This document shows, one piece after another, positions 36,739 to 47,710 of a stretch of DNA of 64,000 nt (its first letter is position 1; the number at the start of each line of letters is the position of its first letter). Source of the DNA: Alphaproteobacteria bacterium (GTDB lineage: Bacteria; Myxococcota_A; UBA796; GCA-2862545); NCBI GenBank assembly GCA_020632915.1, contig JACKEP010000021.1, forward strand, positions 29,722 through 93,721. The letters are read 5' to 3'. The translations under genes were made by a program, and so were the position numbers. Under the pieces are notes generated by a model. It was not told the origin of the DNA. It ran no database searches and saw only the letters and a program-made list of their open reading frames with translations.

Positions 36739-39700
36739 ATGAAGCAGCTCGGGACGCGTGTCGGCGCGGTGGTCGCCGCCAGCCTGGTCGGCACGGTCGC
36801 CCACGCCGCCCCCGATCTGGTCGTGTCCGCGGCCTCGGGTGTGCACTGGATCGTCGACGGCGACCGCACCGATCTGGCCGTCACGATCACGAACGCCGGT
36901 CCCGACCCGGCCAGCGGCGTGCTCGTCCAGGCAGCGCTCACCCCCACCGGCACGTGGTCCGGCGCCGCCGTCGTGTGCGAGGTCAACGTGGGCGCCGTCG
37001 CGGCGCGATCGAGCGTCGACGCCACCGCCCCGTGCGCGCTGGACACCGACGTCCGCGGCGAGGCCGTGCTCACCGTGCGGGTCGACCCGCGGAACACGGT
37101 CCCCGAGTCGAACGAGGGCAACAACACCCTGCCCCTGGACGTGTTCGTCGCCGACACGGCCGCCGCCGAGCTCGTCGTGCTCGCTGCAAACCCACCGGTG
37201 AGCGCCACGCCGGGCGAGGTGTTCGAGCTGCCCTACGCGATCCGCAACGAGGGCCGCCGCGGCGCGGCGAACGTCCGCGTGCGCGCGCGCCTGTCCACCG
37301 ACACCGACTGGGACCTGACCGACCCCGAGCTGTGCGTGATGAACGTGCTCGTGCTCGGTGCGGGCAACGGGGCCGTGCGCACCCTGACCGACTGCACCGT
37401 CCCGACCAACGCCCCGTCCGGTGACGGCTACGTGCTCGTGCGGGTCGACGCGCTCAACAGCGTGGCGGAGTGGCAGGACGACAACAACACGCTCGCCGTC
37501 CCCATCGTGCTCGCGGCCGCCCGCGGCACGGGCTCCCCCACGTTCACCGGCGACGTCGCCCACGACTTCGCGGGGCTGCCCATCACGCGCCTGGTCGACA
37601 ACGCCGGCCCCGACCAGCAGGGCCTGTTCGCGTGGACGAGCGGCTTCGACCTGCGCCAGGTGATCTACAGCTACGACACGCGCAACGATCGCCTGCACGT
37701 GGGCTTCGTGACCTGGGACGATCCCACCTCGGGCCCGATCGTGTTCGGTGACGCCGACGGCAACGGCGATCCCGACACCACCGGCGCGGGCGCCCCGGGC
37801 ACCGACGTCCCCGACCTCGGCAACGGCGAGACCGTCGACACCCTGTTCGACATCGACGGGGTCACGGTCGCCGAGATCTTCCTGGGCACGATCGGCCAGC
37901 TGCCCGACAGCGTGCGCACGATCGCCGGGGTGTCGCTCGGCGACGACCTCGCCGTGCCCCGCTACGCCTGGCAGATCGGCAGCCCCTCCTCCACCGACCC
38001 GGGCACCTGGTACGACTTCAACGTGCGCAACGCCTCGGTGTCGCGCATCTCCACGCCGACGGCCAGCGCGCCGGACCTCGAGCTGACCATCGACGGCTTC
38101 CTGGACGGCTGGCGCCGCTCGCCCTCCGCCGCCCCGCCCCGGGTCACGGCCTGGGCATGGGCCAACACCACCGAGGCCCCGGCGTTCGGCCCCGACGCCG
38201 TCCCCGACAGCCGCACCCCGGTGCGCCTGTGCCTGGGCGACGGCGCTGACGGCGATGGCGACGGCTACGCCGCGTGCGACTGCGACGACGACGACGCCTC
38301 CACCCACCCGGGGGCGTGGGAGCTCTGCGACGGCCAGGACAACGACTGCGACGGCCAGTCCGAGTCGGTGGTGCTCGGCTGCGTCACCGACCCCGACAAC
38401 GACGGCCTGTCCAACACCCGCGAGAACAGCCTCGGCACCGATCCGAACAACCCGGACAGCGACGGCGACGGCCTGTCCGACGGCGAGGAGGTCGACACCT
38501 ACGGCACCCTGCCCCGCAACCCCGACACCGACGGCGGCGGCGACCTCGACGGCGAGGAGATCGACCAGGGCACCGACCCCACGAACGGCACCGACGACGA
38601 CCGGGACGACGACGGCCTCGACGCCCGCGGCGAGTCCCAGCACGGCACGCTGCCCGGCAACCCCGACACCGACGGCGACGGCCTGAACGACGGCGACGAG
38701 GTAGCGCGCGGCACCGATCCCACCGTCCGCGACACCGACGGCGACGGCCTGTCGGACGGCGTCGAGGTGGAGATCACCCTCACCGACCCCCTGCTCGCCG
38801 ACACGGACGGCGGCGGCGTGGACGACGGCGACGAGATCGCCGACGGCACGAACCCGTTCGACGACACCGACGAGGACCCCGACGGCGACGGGCTGACCAA
38901 CGGCGAGGAGGACGCCTGGGGCACCGACCGCGACGACGCCGACTCCGACGACGACGACCTGGACGACGGCGACGAGATCGACCGCGGCACCAACCCGCTC
39001 GACGCCGACACCGACGACGGCGGCGTCCCCGACGGCGACGAGGTGGCCGAAGGCACCGACCCGCTCGACGAAGGCGACGACGACCCGGACGGCGACGGCC
39101 TCGACAACGACGCCGAGGACGCCCAGGGCACCGACCGCAACGTGGCCGACACCGACCACGACGGCCTGAACGACGGCGACGAGGTCGGCCGCGGCACCAA
39201 CCCGCTCGACCCCGACAGCGACGACGACGACGTGCTCGACGGCGCCGAGGTGCGCGACGGCACCAACCCGCTGGTCGCCGACACCGACGGCGGCGGCGAC
39301 GACGACGGTGAGGAGCGCGACCAGGGCACCGACCCGCTCGACGCGGGCGACGACGACCCCGACGACGACGGGCTCGACAACGACGAGGAGCGCGCCGCGG
39401 GCACCGACGCCCACGACCCCGACTCGGACGACGACGGCCTGCTGGACGGCGAAGAGATCGACCGCGGCACCCTGCCGCTCGACCCCGACACCGACGACGA
39501 CGGCCTGGAAGACGGCGACGAGGTCGACCGCGGCACCAACCCCAACGACCCCGACTCCGACGATGGTGGTGTCGAGGACGGCGACGAGGTGGCCGGCGGC
39601 TACGACCCGCTCGACCCGACGGACGACGCGAGCCAGATCGACACCGACACGCCGGTCGACACCGACACCGACGTCCCCGGCGACACCGACACCGACGTCC

Positions 39701-39924
39701 CCGGCGACACGGACTCCGACACGCCGGCCGACACGGACACCGTCGACACCGACATCACGGACACCGACACCGTCGACACGGACGGCCTCGACACCGACGA
39801 CACCACCGACGTCCCCGGTGCCGAGGCCCCGAAGCGCTGGTTCTGCAGCACGTCGGGTGGCGATCCCACCACCCTGTGGGTGCTCGCCCTCGGGCTGCTC
39901 GCGATCCGGCGCCGCCGACGCTGA
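36739..39924 (+). CDS. giant exported protein: CARDB, MopE and TSP3 repeats, MYXO-CTERM-like tail
   Basis: A 1061-residue surface protein. After a signal peptide (ends VAHAA) come two CARDB-like beta domains (about 25-260; VTITNAGPDPASGVLVQAAL), a domain of unknown type (270-495), one MopE-like metal loop (CDCDDDDAST, then CDGQDNDCDG, about 510-540), and some 420 residues of thrombospondin type 3-like calcium repeats (DxDxDGLxDGDE-x-x-x-GTDP). A DTD-rich linker (966-1020) leads to the tail FCSTSGG, one membrane segment and a run of five Arg, the MYXO-CTERM sorting signature. GGAGG precedes the ATG, and GGTAGACT 64 bases upstream may be the -10. Expected to bind many calcium ions and to be anchored at or released from the outer membrane. 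Confidence 0.85.
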   Translation: MKQLGTRVGAVVAASLVGTVAHAAPDLVVSAASGVHWIVDGDRTDLAVTITNAGPDPASGVLVQAALTPTGTWSGAAVVCEVNVGAVAARSSVDATAPCALDTDVRGEAVLTVRVDPRNTVPESNEGNNTLPLDVFVADTAAAELVVLAANPPVSATPGEVFELPYAIRNEGRRGAANVRVRARLSTDTDWDLTDPELCVMNVLVLGAGNGAVRTLTDCTVPTNAPSGDGYVLVRVDALNSVAEWQDDNNTLAVPIVLAAARGTGSPTFTGDVAHDFAGLPITRLVDNAGPDQQGLFAWTSGFDLRQVIYSYDTRNDRLHVGFVTWDDPTSGPIVFGDADGNGDPDTTGAGAPGTDVPDLGNGETVDTLFDIDGVTVAEIFLGTIGQLPDSVRTIAGVSLGDDLAVPRYAWQIGSPSSTDPGTWYDFNVRNASVSRISTPTASAPDLELTIDGFLDGWRRSPSAAPPRVTAWAWANTTEAPAFGPDAVPDSRTPVRLCLGDGADGDGDGYAACDCDDDDASTHPGAWELCDGQDNDCDGQSESVVLGCVTDPDNDGLSNTRENSLGTDPNNPDSDGDGLSDGEEVDTYGTLPRNPDTDGGGDLDGEEIDQGTDPTNGTDDDRDDDGLDARGESQHGTLPGNPDTDGDGLNDGDEVARGTDPTVRDTDGDGLSDGVEVEITLTDPLLADTDGGGVDDGDEIADGTNPFDDTDEDPDGDGLTNGEEDAWGTDRDDADSDDDDLDDGDEIDRGTNPLDADTDDGGVPDGDEVAEGTDPLDEGDDDPDGDGLDNDAEDAQGTDRNVADTDHDGLNDGDEVGRGTNPLDPDSDDDDVLDGAEVRDGTNPLVADTDGGGDDDGEERDQGTDPLDAGDDDPDDDGLDNDEERAAGTDAHDPDSDDDGLLDGEEIDRGTLPLDPDTDDDGLEDGDEVDRGTNPNDPDSDDGGVEDGDEVAGGYDPLDPTDDASQIDTDTPVDTDTDVPGDTDTDVPGDTDSDTPADTDTVDTDITDTDTVDTDGLDTDDTTDVPGAEAPKRWFCSTSGGDPTTLWVLALGLLAIRRRRR

Positions 39925-39930
39925 CGCCGG

Positions 39931-40995
39931 TCAGCGGCTCCAGAGGCGCGGCGCCATCACCACCACGAACGCGACGGTGGGCTCGATGCGCAGCGACGTG
40001 TTGAGCGCCACGCCCGCACGGCCTTCGAGGCGCAGCCCGGCGCGGTGCAGCTCGCCGCCGCCGACCACCTGGGCGAGGGCCCGACCGGGGTCGCGCAGGC
40101 CGACGAGGCCGCCCACGTAGCCCTTGCCGATCGTGCCGCCGCCCGCGAGGTCGCCGCCGCCGCCGAAGTGCGTGGCCCGGACGCCGTCGGGGGTGGTGTA
40201 GACGAAGCTGCCGTTGACCAGGGGCGTAAACACGCCCGCCAGGCGCACCCACCCCTTCCCCGCGTCGATGCCGACGCCGACCTCGACCGGCACGGTGACC
40301 TTGGCCGCAGGCTCGCGCGCCGTGCCGACGTCGACGACGGCGCCGTAGGACATCGCGACGCCCGCGCCGGTGTGCAGGCGCACGGCGAGCCCGGGCGCCT
40401 CGGTCGCGGTCGGCGGTGCGGTGCCCGACGCGGTGGCGGGCGGCGCGGGCGACCAGCTCGCCGGCAGCGCCCCGTCGTCGACCCACGTGGACGTCCACGC
40501 CCCGTCCCGGTCGACCTGGAGCACGTGGGGTCCGACCAGATCGAAGCGCGCCGGGGCCTCGTGGCCGTCGAGCCACAGATCGACGCCGGGCAGCCTCGGG
40601 CGCGCGTGCGTCCCCGCGGACGGCGGCGGCGTGAAGGTCTTGACCGGCTCGGGCCCGAACACGCGCTCGAGCCCCGGATCGACGCTGAGCGCGGCGGTGA
40701 CGAGGTCCTGCCAGTCCTGGCCGCGCGCGAACCGCACCAGCGACCAGTGGTAGAGGAAGCGCGCCCACGCCTCGGACGGCACGGGGCCCGCGAGACACGG
40801 CACCCGCGCCTGCAGCGCCCGCACGAGGCGGCCGTGCTTGTCGGCGTCGTCGTCGAGCAGGGCGTCGTAGGCGTCGTCGACCAGGGCGCGGAACTCGTCG
40901 TCCGACAGGGGCGAGCACCCGGCCTCCTGGGCCCACGCGGGCTGGGCGGTCCACACCGCGAGCCCCGCCACCAGCCGTCGCCACCTCACGCCCAC
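39931..40995 (-). CDS. exported protein with beta-barrel-like C-terminal half
   Basis: A 354-residue protein with signal peptide RRLVAGLAVWTAQPAWAQ. The first 190 residues include helical, Asp/Leu-rich segments (DDEFRALVDDAYDALLDDDA) and a Pro-rich stretch. The last 150 residues are alternating hydrophobic strands with Gly turns (VRLHTGAGVAMSYGAVVDVG, VRLAGVFTPLVNGSFVYTT) and end with Phe/Val-rich strands, as in small outer-membrane barrels. No family recognised. Convergent to the giant TSP3 gene with only six bases between stops. Confidence 0.65.
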   Translation of the reverse strand: MGVRWRRLVAGLAVWTAQPAWAQEAGCSPLSDDEFRALVDDAYDALLDDDADKHGRLVRALQARVPCLAGPVPSEAWARFLYHWSLVRFARGQDWQDLVTAALSVDPGLERVFGPEPVKTFTPPPSAGTHARPRLPGVDLWLDGHEAPARFDLVGPHVLQVDRDGAWTSTWVDDGALPASWSPAPPATASGTAPPTATEAPGLAVRLHTGAGVAMSYGAVVDVGTAREPAAKVTVPVEVGVGIDAGKGWVRLAGVFTPLVNGSFVYTTPDGVRATHFGGGGDLAGGGTIGKGYVGGLVGLRDPGRALAQVVGGGELHRAGLRLEGRAGVALNTSLRIEPTVAFVVVMAPRLWSR

Positions 40996-41071
40996 CCGAG
41001 CCTCCGCGCCGCAAGGCTAGCACCATCGCCACCCTGCCCGACCTGGACGATCGGAGCGTCGCGGCGGCGTT

Positions 41072-43018
<1,947 letters not shown>

Positions 43019-43126
43019 GGGTCGGCACGCCGTCGGGTGGCTTCAGCACGATTCCCGGCCGTTCCGGGACGTTGGCGCCCGCCGTACGGCGGCGGGCGCG
43101 CCCGCGCGCGGCGGTGCGGCCCGCGC

Positions 43127-43939
43127 TCAGGCGGCGCGGTCGCGCGCGTTCGTCGACTCGAAGATGCGATCGGCGTTGGCGGCGACGAACCCCGGGTAGA
43201 GGCTGCCGTCGGCCTGGGCGTGGCGCAGGGCGAACTCGTAGAAGCACGTGGGCACCACGAAGTCACCGTCGGCGAAGGCGACGGGCAGCCGATCGGCCAT
43301 CGTGGACCCCTGCTCCAGCAGCACGCCGGGCGCGCCCTTCACACGGCCTCCACGGTCGTTGGCCTCGTGACCGCGCGCTTCGGCGAACCGCAGCACCGCC
43401 TCCACGCTGCGCAGCGCGGGCGACAGCGCGTTGACGAACACCGTGAAGTGGTTGGCACGCAGGCCCATCGCGGCGAGCCAGCCGGCGTACTCGCTCTCGT
43501 CGAGGAGGTGCTGGTAGGTGGTGTGGGTGGGCGCCGACCACGGCCGGCCCGACCAGAACACCTCGGGTCCGCGCACGAGGTCGGCGTCGACCTGGTGGGC
43601 CAGGCCGTCGAGCAGGGCCCGGCTGCGGGCGGTCAGCTTGTCGGTGAGCAGCTCCGACAGGAACACCTTGGGCACGCCCGGCTCGGGGTGCACGTAGCCG
43701 TACGCGCGCAGGTGCTTGTCGGGGAAGGCGTAGGGCGCGAGGCGCTCGTAGCCCAGCGCGAGCAGGGGCTGCTCGAGCGCGTCGAGGCGGATGGCGCCGC
43801 GGTCGAGCGTGCGGAACGCCACGTGGTCGTTGACCACGGTCTCGCCAGCGTCGACGAGCGCCTGGCGGATCGAGGCGGCGGCGGGGGCCACGGTGACGAA
43901 GTCGGCCCACAGGGCCTCGAAGAAGGCGTGAACGTCCAC
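43127..43939 (-). CDS. DUF1338 family protein (2-oxoadipate dioxygenase/decarboxylase-like)
   Basis: A 270-residue non-heme iron enzyme of the DUF1338/HglS family, whose characterised members convert 2-oxoadipate to 2-hydroxyglutarate in lysine breakdown. Metal-ligand stretches are visible: VVNDHVAFRT (first His), LRANHFTVFVN (second His) and the C-terminal region around PTCFYEFALRH. The N-terminal VDVHAFFEALWADFV matches family length and start; the GTG at 43939 has GGAGG eight bases upstream, better than the GTG at 43954. TAGAC about 30 bases upstream may be the -10. No other lysine-catabolic gene is next to it, so the substrate is inferred from family only. Confidence 0.82.
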   Translation of the reverse strand: MDVHAFFEALWADFVTVAPAAASIRQALVDAGETVVNDHVAFRTLDRGAIRLDALEQPLLALGYERLAPYAFPDKHLRAYGYVHPEPGVPKVFLSELLTDKLTARSRALLDGLAHQVDADLVRGPEVFWSGRPWSAPTHTTYQHLLDESEYAGWLAAMGLRANHFTVFVNALSPALRSVEAVLRFAEARGHEANDRGGRVKGAPGVLLEQGSTMADRLPVAFADGDFVVPTCFYEFALRHAQADGSLYPGFVAANADRIFESTNARDRAA

Positions 43940-44080
43940 GGAAGCGTCCTCCACGGCCGCGCCGTCTACGCTGGTTCGGCGGCGGCGTCGAGGGCCCGCG
44001 ACAGGACGACGTCAGCGTCGACGCTTCGCGACGATCCCCACCCCGCCGGACTATGCTGCGCACCCGTCCTGGAGCGTCCG

Positions 44081-45835
44081 GTGCGTCTGACCCCCCTCTG
44101 CGTCCTGCTGCTGGCGTCCGCGTGCCACCAGACCCCTTCGGACACGGACGACACCGACACCGACGTGCCGGACACCGACACCGACGGCGACACCGACACC
44201 GTCGACACCGACGTGGTCGACTCCGACACCGACGTCGTCGAGACCGACACCGAGGTCGTCGAGACCGACACCGACACCGACACCGATGTCGACACCGACC
44301 TGCCGCTGGCCACGTCCCTGCTCACGCAGACGCTGCCGCTGGTGTGCCTCGACCCCGAGAACCGGCCCCCCGACCCGTTCGTGCGGCTCGACGCGTTCTA
44401 CCCGGTGGCGCCGCGGCCCTTCTACGACGGCGGCGGCGCCGTCACCGGCGACTTCGACGGCAACGGCCTCGTCGACGTCGTCGCCATCTCCTGGCAGCGC
44501 CCGATCTACTACCGCCAGGGTCCGATCGGAAGCTTCAACCGCGAGATCCTCGCCAACGACCCCACGCTCACCAACGCCACCGGCTTCTTCGGCGGCAGCG
44601 CGGTCGACGTCGACGACGACGGCGACCTCGACCTGATGGTCACTGCGCGCGGGCGCCAGAACATCCTGTTCGTCAACGACGGCACCGGCCACTTCGTCGA
44701 CGGCACCGTCGCCGCCGGCCTCGCCGTGGTCCCCGCCACCCACCACACCACCGGCGCGTCGTGGTCCGACATCGACGGCGACGGCGACCTGGACCTGTTC
44801 CTCGCGGGCCACGGCTTCCTCGACGAGACGCGCGCGGTGGCCGACCAGGGCCCTGCCGACCCCTCGTTCCTGTTCGCCAACCAGGGCGACGGCACGTTCG
44901 TCGACGTCTCCAACCGCCTGCCCGCCGGCCTGGCCGCGGGGTTCAGCCTGGGCGGTGCGTGGTTCGACGCCGACGGCGACGGCGACGACGACCTGTACGT
45001 GATCAACGACTTCGGCGACGTGCTCGAGCCCAACCGCATCGTGTGGAACGACGCCGGCACCTTCCACCTCGACAGCGGCGCCACCGGCCTCGATCTCGCG
45101 ATGGCCTCCACCGGCCTCGGCGTGGGCGACATCGACGGGGACGGCGACGAAGACCTCGCGATCTCGGGCCGCAACGGTCACACGCTGCTCCGGTCCACCG
45201 GCAGCGGCTGGGTCGACAGCGCCACCGACTACCTCTGGATCGACGGCATCGACCAGACCCGCGGCTGGGGCGCCCAGATGTTCGACTGGGACAACGACGG
45301 GCGCATGGACATCGGCACGGCCTACGGGGCGTTCGACTCCCCGCTCGATCCCGACGTGCCCACGGCGCAGGCCGACGGCCTGTTCCTGCAGCAGACGCCC
45401 GGCCTGTTCCTCGACGCCGCCCCGCTCATCTTCTCCGACGACCGCGGCCCCACCCGCTCGGTCGTCGCCGCCGACCTCGACGGCAACGGCTGGCTCGACA
45501 CGCTGAAGGTGGGCCTCGACGGCACCGCGTTCATGGACCTCGCCCACTGCGGCGACGAGTCGTGGATCACCGTCGACCTGATCCAGGACGCGCCCAACGT
45601 GTTCGGCGTCGGCGCCACCATCACCGCCGAGGTCGGCGCCACCACCGTCGTGCGCCGCATCCGCGCCGGCGGCACCGGCTGGGGCACGGGCGACGGCCCC
45701 CAGGCCCACCTCGGCCTCGGGATGGGCCGTCGCATCGATCGCCTGACGATCGCCTGGCCCGATGGCCACGTCGACGTCTACGAGGACCTGCTCACGCGCA
45801 TCCACGTGCGGATCGACCGCCGCGGGCGGCCCTGA
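44081..45835 (+). CDS. FG-GAP/VCBS repeat lipoprotein with ASPIC/UnbV domain
   Basis: A 584-residue envelope lipoprotein. VRLTPLCVLLLASAC is the lipid signal; residues about 20-75 are an Asp/Thr/Val linker. Then come six to seven FG-GAP/VCBS-type beta-propeller blades with calcium loops such as GDFDGNGLVDVV, DVDDDGDLDLMVT, DIDGDGDLDLFLAGHG and DADGDGDDDLYVIND. The C-terminus has the ASPIC/UnbV domain (GVGATITAEV, HLGLGMGRRIDRLTIAWPDG). Such proteins are typical surface binding proteins of myxobacteria and planctomycetes. Start is GTG after GGAG; TATGCT about 25 bases upstream is a plausible -10. The longer open frame upstream is antisense to the kinase gene. Confidence 0.88.
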   Translation: MRLTPLCVLLLASACHQTPSDTDDTDTDVPDTDTDGDTDTVDTDVVDSDTDVVETDTEVVETDTDTDTDVDTDLPLATSLLTQTLPLVCLDPENRPPDPFVRLDAFYPVAPRPFYDGGGAVTGDFDGNGLVDVVAISWQRPIYYRQGPIGSFNREILANDPTLTNATGFFGGSAVDVDDDGDLDLMVTARGRQNILFVNDGTGHFVDGTVAAGLAVVPATHHTTGASWSDIDGDGDLDLFLAGHGFLDETRAVADQGPADPSFLFANQGDGTFVDVSNRLPAGLAAGFSLGGAWFDADGDGDDDLYVINDFGDVLEPNRIVWNDAGTFHLDSGATGLDLAMASTGLGVGDIDGDGDEDLAISGRNGHTLLRSTGSGWVDSATDYLWIDGIDQTRGWGAQMFDWDNDGRMDIGTAYGAFDSPLDPDVPTAQADGLFLQQTPGLFLDAAPLIFSDDRGPTRSVVAADLDGNGWLDTLKVGLDGTAFMDLAHCGDESWITVDLIQDAPNVFGVGATITAEVGATTVVRRIRAGGTGWGTGDGPQAHLGLGMGRRIDRLTIAWPDGHVDVYEDLLTRIHVRIDRRGRP

Positions 45836-45850
45836 CGCAGGCGCCCCCGC

Positions 45851-47266
45851 TCAGGGCGTGGCGCTCTCAGGTGCGTCGGGCGTGCCGATCGTGGCGAACA
45901 CGATGGCCATGCACATCTCGTCGTCGAGGCCGCCGCCGTAGCGCACCGGCTGGTCGAAGCGCCGCGTGTCCCAGGTGCAGGTGATCTCGACGTCGTCCTC
46001 GTGGTCGACCACCAGCGGCTCGTCGAACAGGTACAGCCCCTGGGCGTCGAAGTCGTAGTGCGTGACGTCGGACAGGCACGCGCGCGTGCCGTCGGGCAGG
46101 ATCCGCTCGACCTTGAGCCGCCGTCCGGCCTCGTGCATGTGCGACCCCACGCCCCACAGCGTGAGCGGACCGGAGCCGTTGGGCCGCATCCGATCGAAGT
46201 GGGCGTGGCGGGTGACCTGCTGCCGGCCGGGCGGCAGCTCGAACTGGGTGTAGGCGAAGCGGAGCATGACGCCGCGCTTGGGCCCGCGGGGCTCCACCTG
46301 CAGCTGCACCGTGGTCTGGTCGGGGCCGGGCTCGGCGCGGGCGACGTAGTGGACCTGCAGGATCACGACCGCGCCGGGGTCGATGCCGATGCCCGTGCCG
46401 TCGGGGTAGTGCACCGGCGGCAGGCCGGGGACCCACCCCCCGACGAACGTGGCGCCTTCGACACCCGGCGAGCCGTAGCAGGGGTAGCCGGGCAGGTCGT
46501 CGGCAGCGTCGGCCTCGCGCGCCGCGGCGGCCCCCTCGGGGTCGGTGACGAACACGATCGCGTGGTGGACGAGGTCGCGGGCGCCCGCGAGCACCTGGAA
46601 CCCGGTGACCACCGAGCGGGACGCCACGCCCATGTCGAGCACGAAGCAGCGGTGGTCGTCGCCCAGCGACAGGTCGGGCGTGAACGGCGCGTCGGGGCGC
46701 AGCTCGAGGTCGACGCGATCGAGCGCGACCGGCTCGGGGGCCACGAGCCGCGGCAGGTCGGGCCTGCCCTCGGGGGCGCCACCGTCGGCCCAGGCGCGGA
46801 ACGTGGCGATCTGCTCGGGGGACAGCCACGCCGCGTTGCGGAACGTGCGGCACTCCCCGCAGTCGGAGGGGCCCGGCGGCGGCATGGCGCGGTCGTGGGT
46901 GACCTGGCGGATCGCAGACGCCCACGGGCGGGCGTGGTCGTAGTCGTCGAGCGCGAACGGCGCGACACCGTCCTGGGCGTGGCACGACACGCACGCCTGC
47001 TGCACCAGCGGGGCGACGTCGTCGGACCAGGTGGGCGTGCTGTCGAACGCGACCCCTGCGCCCACGTCGTCACACGTGGCCAGCAGCGGCAGCGCCGTGT
47101 CCTCCACGCGCTCGGTGTCGACGATGCCCGTGCCGTCGGTGTCGACGTCGGTGTCGACGGTGTCGTCGTCGGTGGGGGCGTCGTCGGTGGGCGCCACGCT
47201 CGCCGTGCAGGCGGACACGGCCACGACCAGCGCGAACGTCGTCCTCCCCAGCCAGCCCGCGCCCAT
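45851..47266 (-). CDS. copper type II monooxygenase-like lipoprotein with heme c motif
   Basis: A 471-residue exported protein. The signal FALVVAVSAC is a lipobox; a DTD-type linker follows. CVSCH near residue 92 is a single c-type heme site in a cytochrome-like region that also holds RAMPPPGPSDCGEC. The second part resembles the copper type II ascorbate-dependent monooxygenases (PHM family): DLVHHAIVFV (CuH pair), ILQVHYVARAEP, GVGSHMHEAGRRL (CuM His pair), DHEDDVEITCTWDT and a late Met in DEMCMAIV. It probably transfers electrons through heme to a copper centre in the periplasm or at the outer membrane; the substrate is unknown. The start is the ATG at 47266; upstream in-frame sequence is Arg-rich and lacks a signal. 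Confidence 0.8.
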   Translation of the reverse strand: MGAGWLGRTTFALVVAVSACTASVAPTDDAPTDDDTVDTDVDTDGTGIVDTERVEDTALPLLATCDDVGAGVAFDSTPTWSDDVAPLVQQACVSCHAQDGVAPFALDDYDHARPWASAIRQVTHDRAMPPPGPSDCGECRTFRNAAWLSPEQIATFRAWADGGAPEGRPDLPRLVAPEPVALDRVDLELRPDAPFTPDLSLGDDHRCFVLDMGVASRSVVTGFQVLAGARDLVHHAIVFVTDPEGAAAAREADAADDLPGYPCYGSPGVEGATFVGGWVPGLPPVHYPDGTGIGIDPGAVVILQVHYVARAEPGPDQTTVQLQVEPRGPKRGVMLRFAYTQFELPPGRQQVTRHAHFDRMRPNGSGPLTLWGVGSHMHEAGRRLKVERILPDGTRACLSDVTHYDFDAQGLYLFDEPLVVDHEDDVEITCTWDTRRFDQPVRYGGGLDDEMCMAIVFATIGTPDAPESATP

Positions 47267-47398
47267 GCCGTCACCCTCGCCCGGGCCACCGCCCGACCCG
47301 CCTCCCCCTAACGCCCTGCGACAGAACCGCGACGCGGCGCGCGTAGACCGGGCGCGCGGTGGGCGGTAGGCTCGTCGCGACCGCACCCGGAGCCACGC

Positions 47399-47698
47399 AT
47401 GCGCCTCGCCCTCGCCCTGATCGCCGCCGCCACCCTGTCCACGGGGTGCGCCACCGTGAACTGCAACCAGTACTTCGACGAGGTCGAGCGGTGCACCGAG
47501 GAGGCCACGGGCGAGAACGTCGACTTCAACCCCGCCACGATCCCGGGCTTCGGCTACTGCGAGATCTACACGGGCCCGCTCTCCCTGGGCGTCCCGCAGC
47601 CCGACTGGGCCTGCAAGGTCGACGCCTACCGCGACGCCGACTGCACCACGACCGAGGGCTTCAACGCCGCGCAGGAAGCCGACAACGCGTGTGACTGA
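47399..47698 (+). CDS. small cysteine-rich lipoprotein
   Basis: A 99-residue protein with the signal MRLALALIAAATLSTGC (lipobox STGC). The mature part is acidic with six more cysteines (VNCNQYFDEVERC, FGYCEIYTG, WACKVDAYRDADC). Unknown function; similar in style, though not clearly in sequence, to the lipoprotein at 11736. GGAG precedes the ATG, and TAGGCT about 25 bases upstream may be the -10. Divergent from the copper monooxygenase-like gene. Confidence 0.75.
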   Translation: MRLALALIAAATLSTGCATVNCNQYFDEVERCTEEATGENVDFNPATIPGFGYCEIYTGPLSLGVPQPDWACKVDAYRDADCTTTEGFNAAQEADNACD

Positions 47699-47710
47699 GA
47701 GGGCCGCCGC

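Noticed and set aside
38401..39630. Regular repeats suggesting a CRISPR array
   Set aside because: The repetition is in-frame TSP3 codons with variable units and no spacers of constant length.
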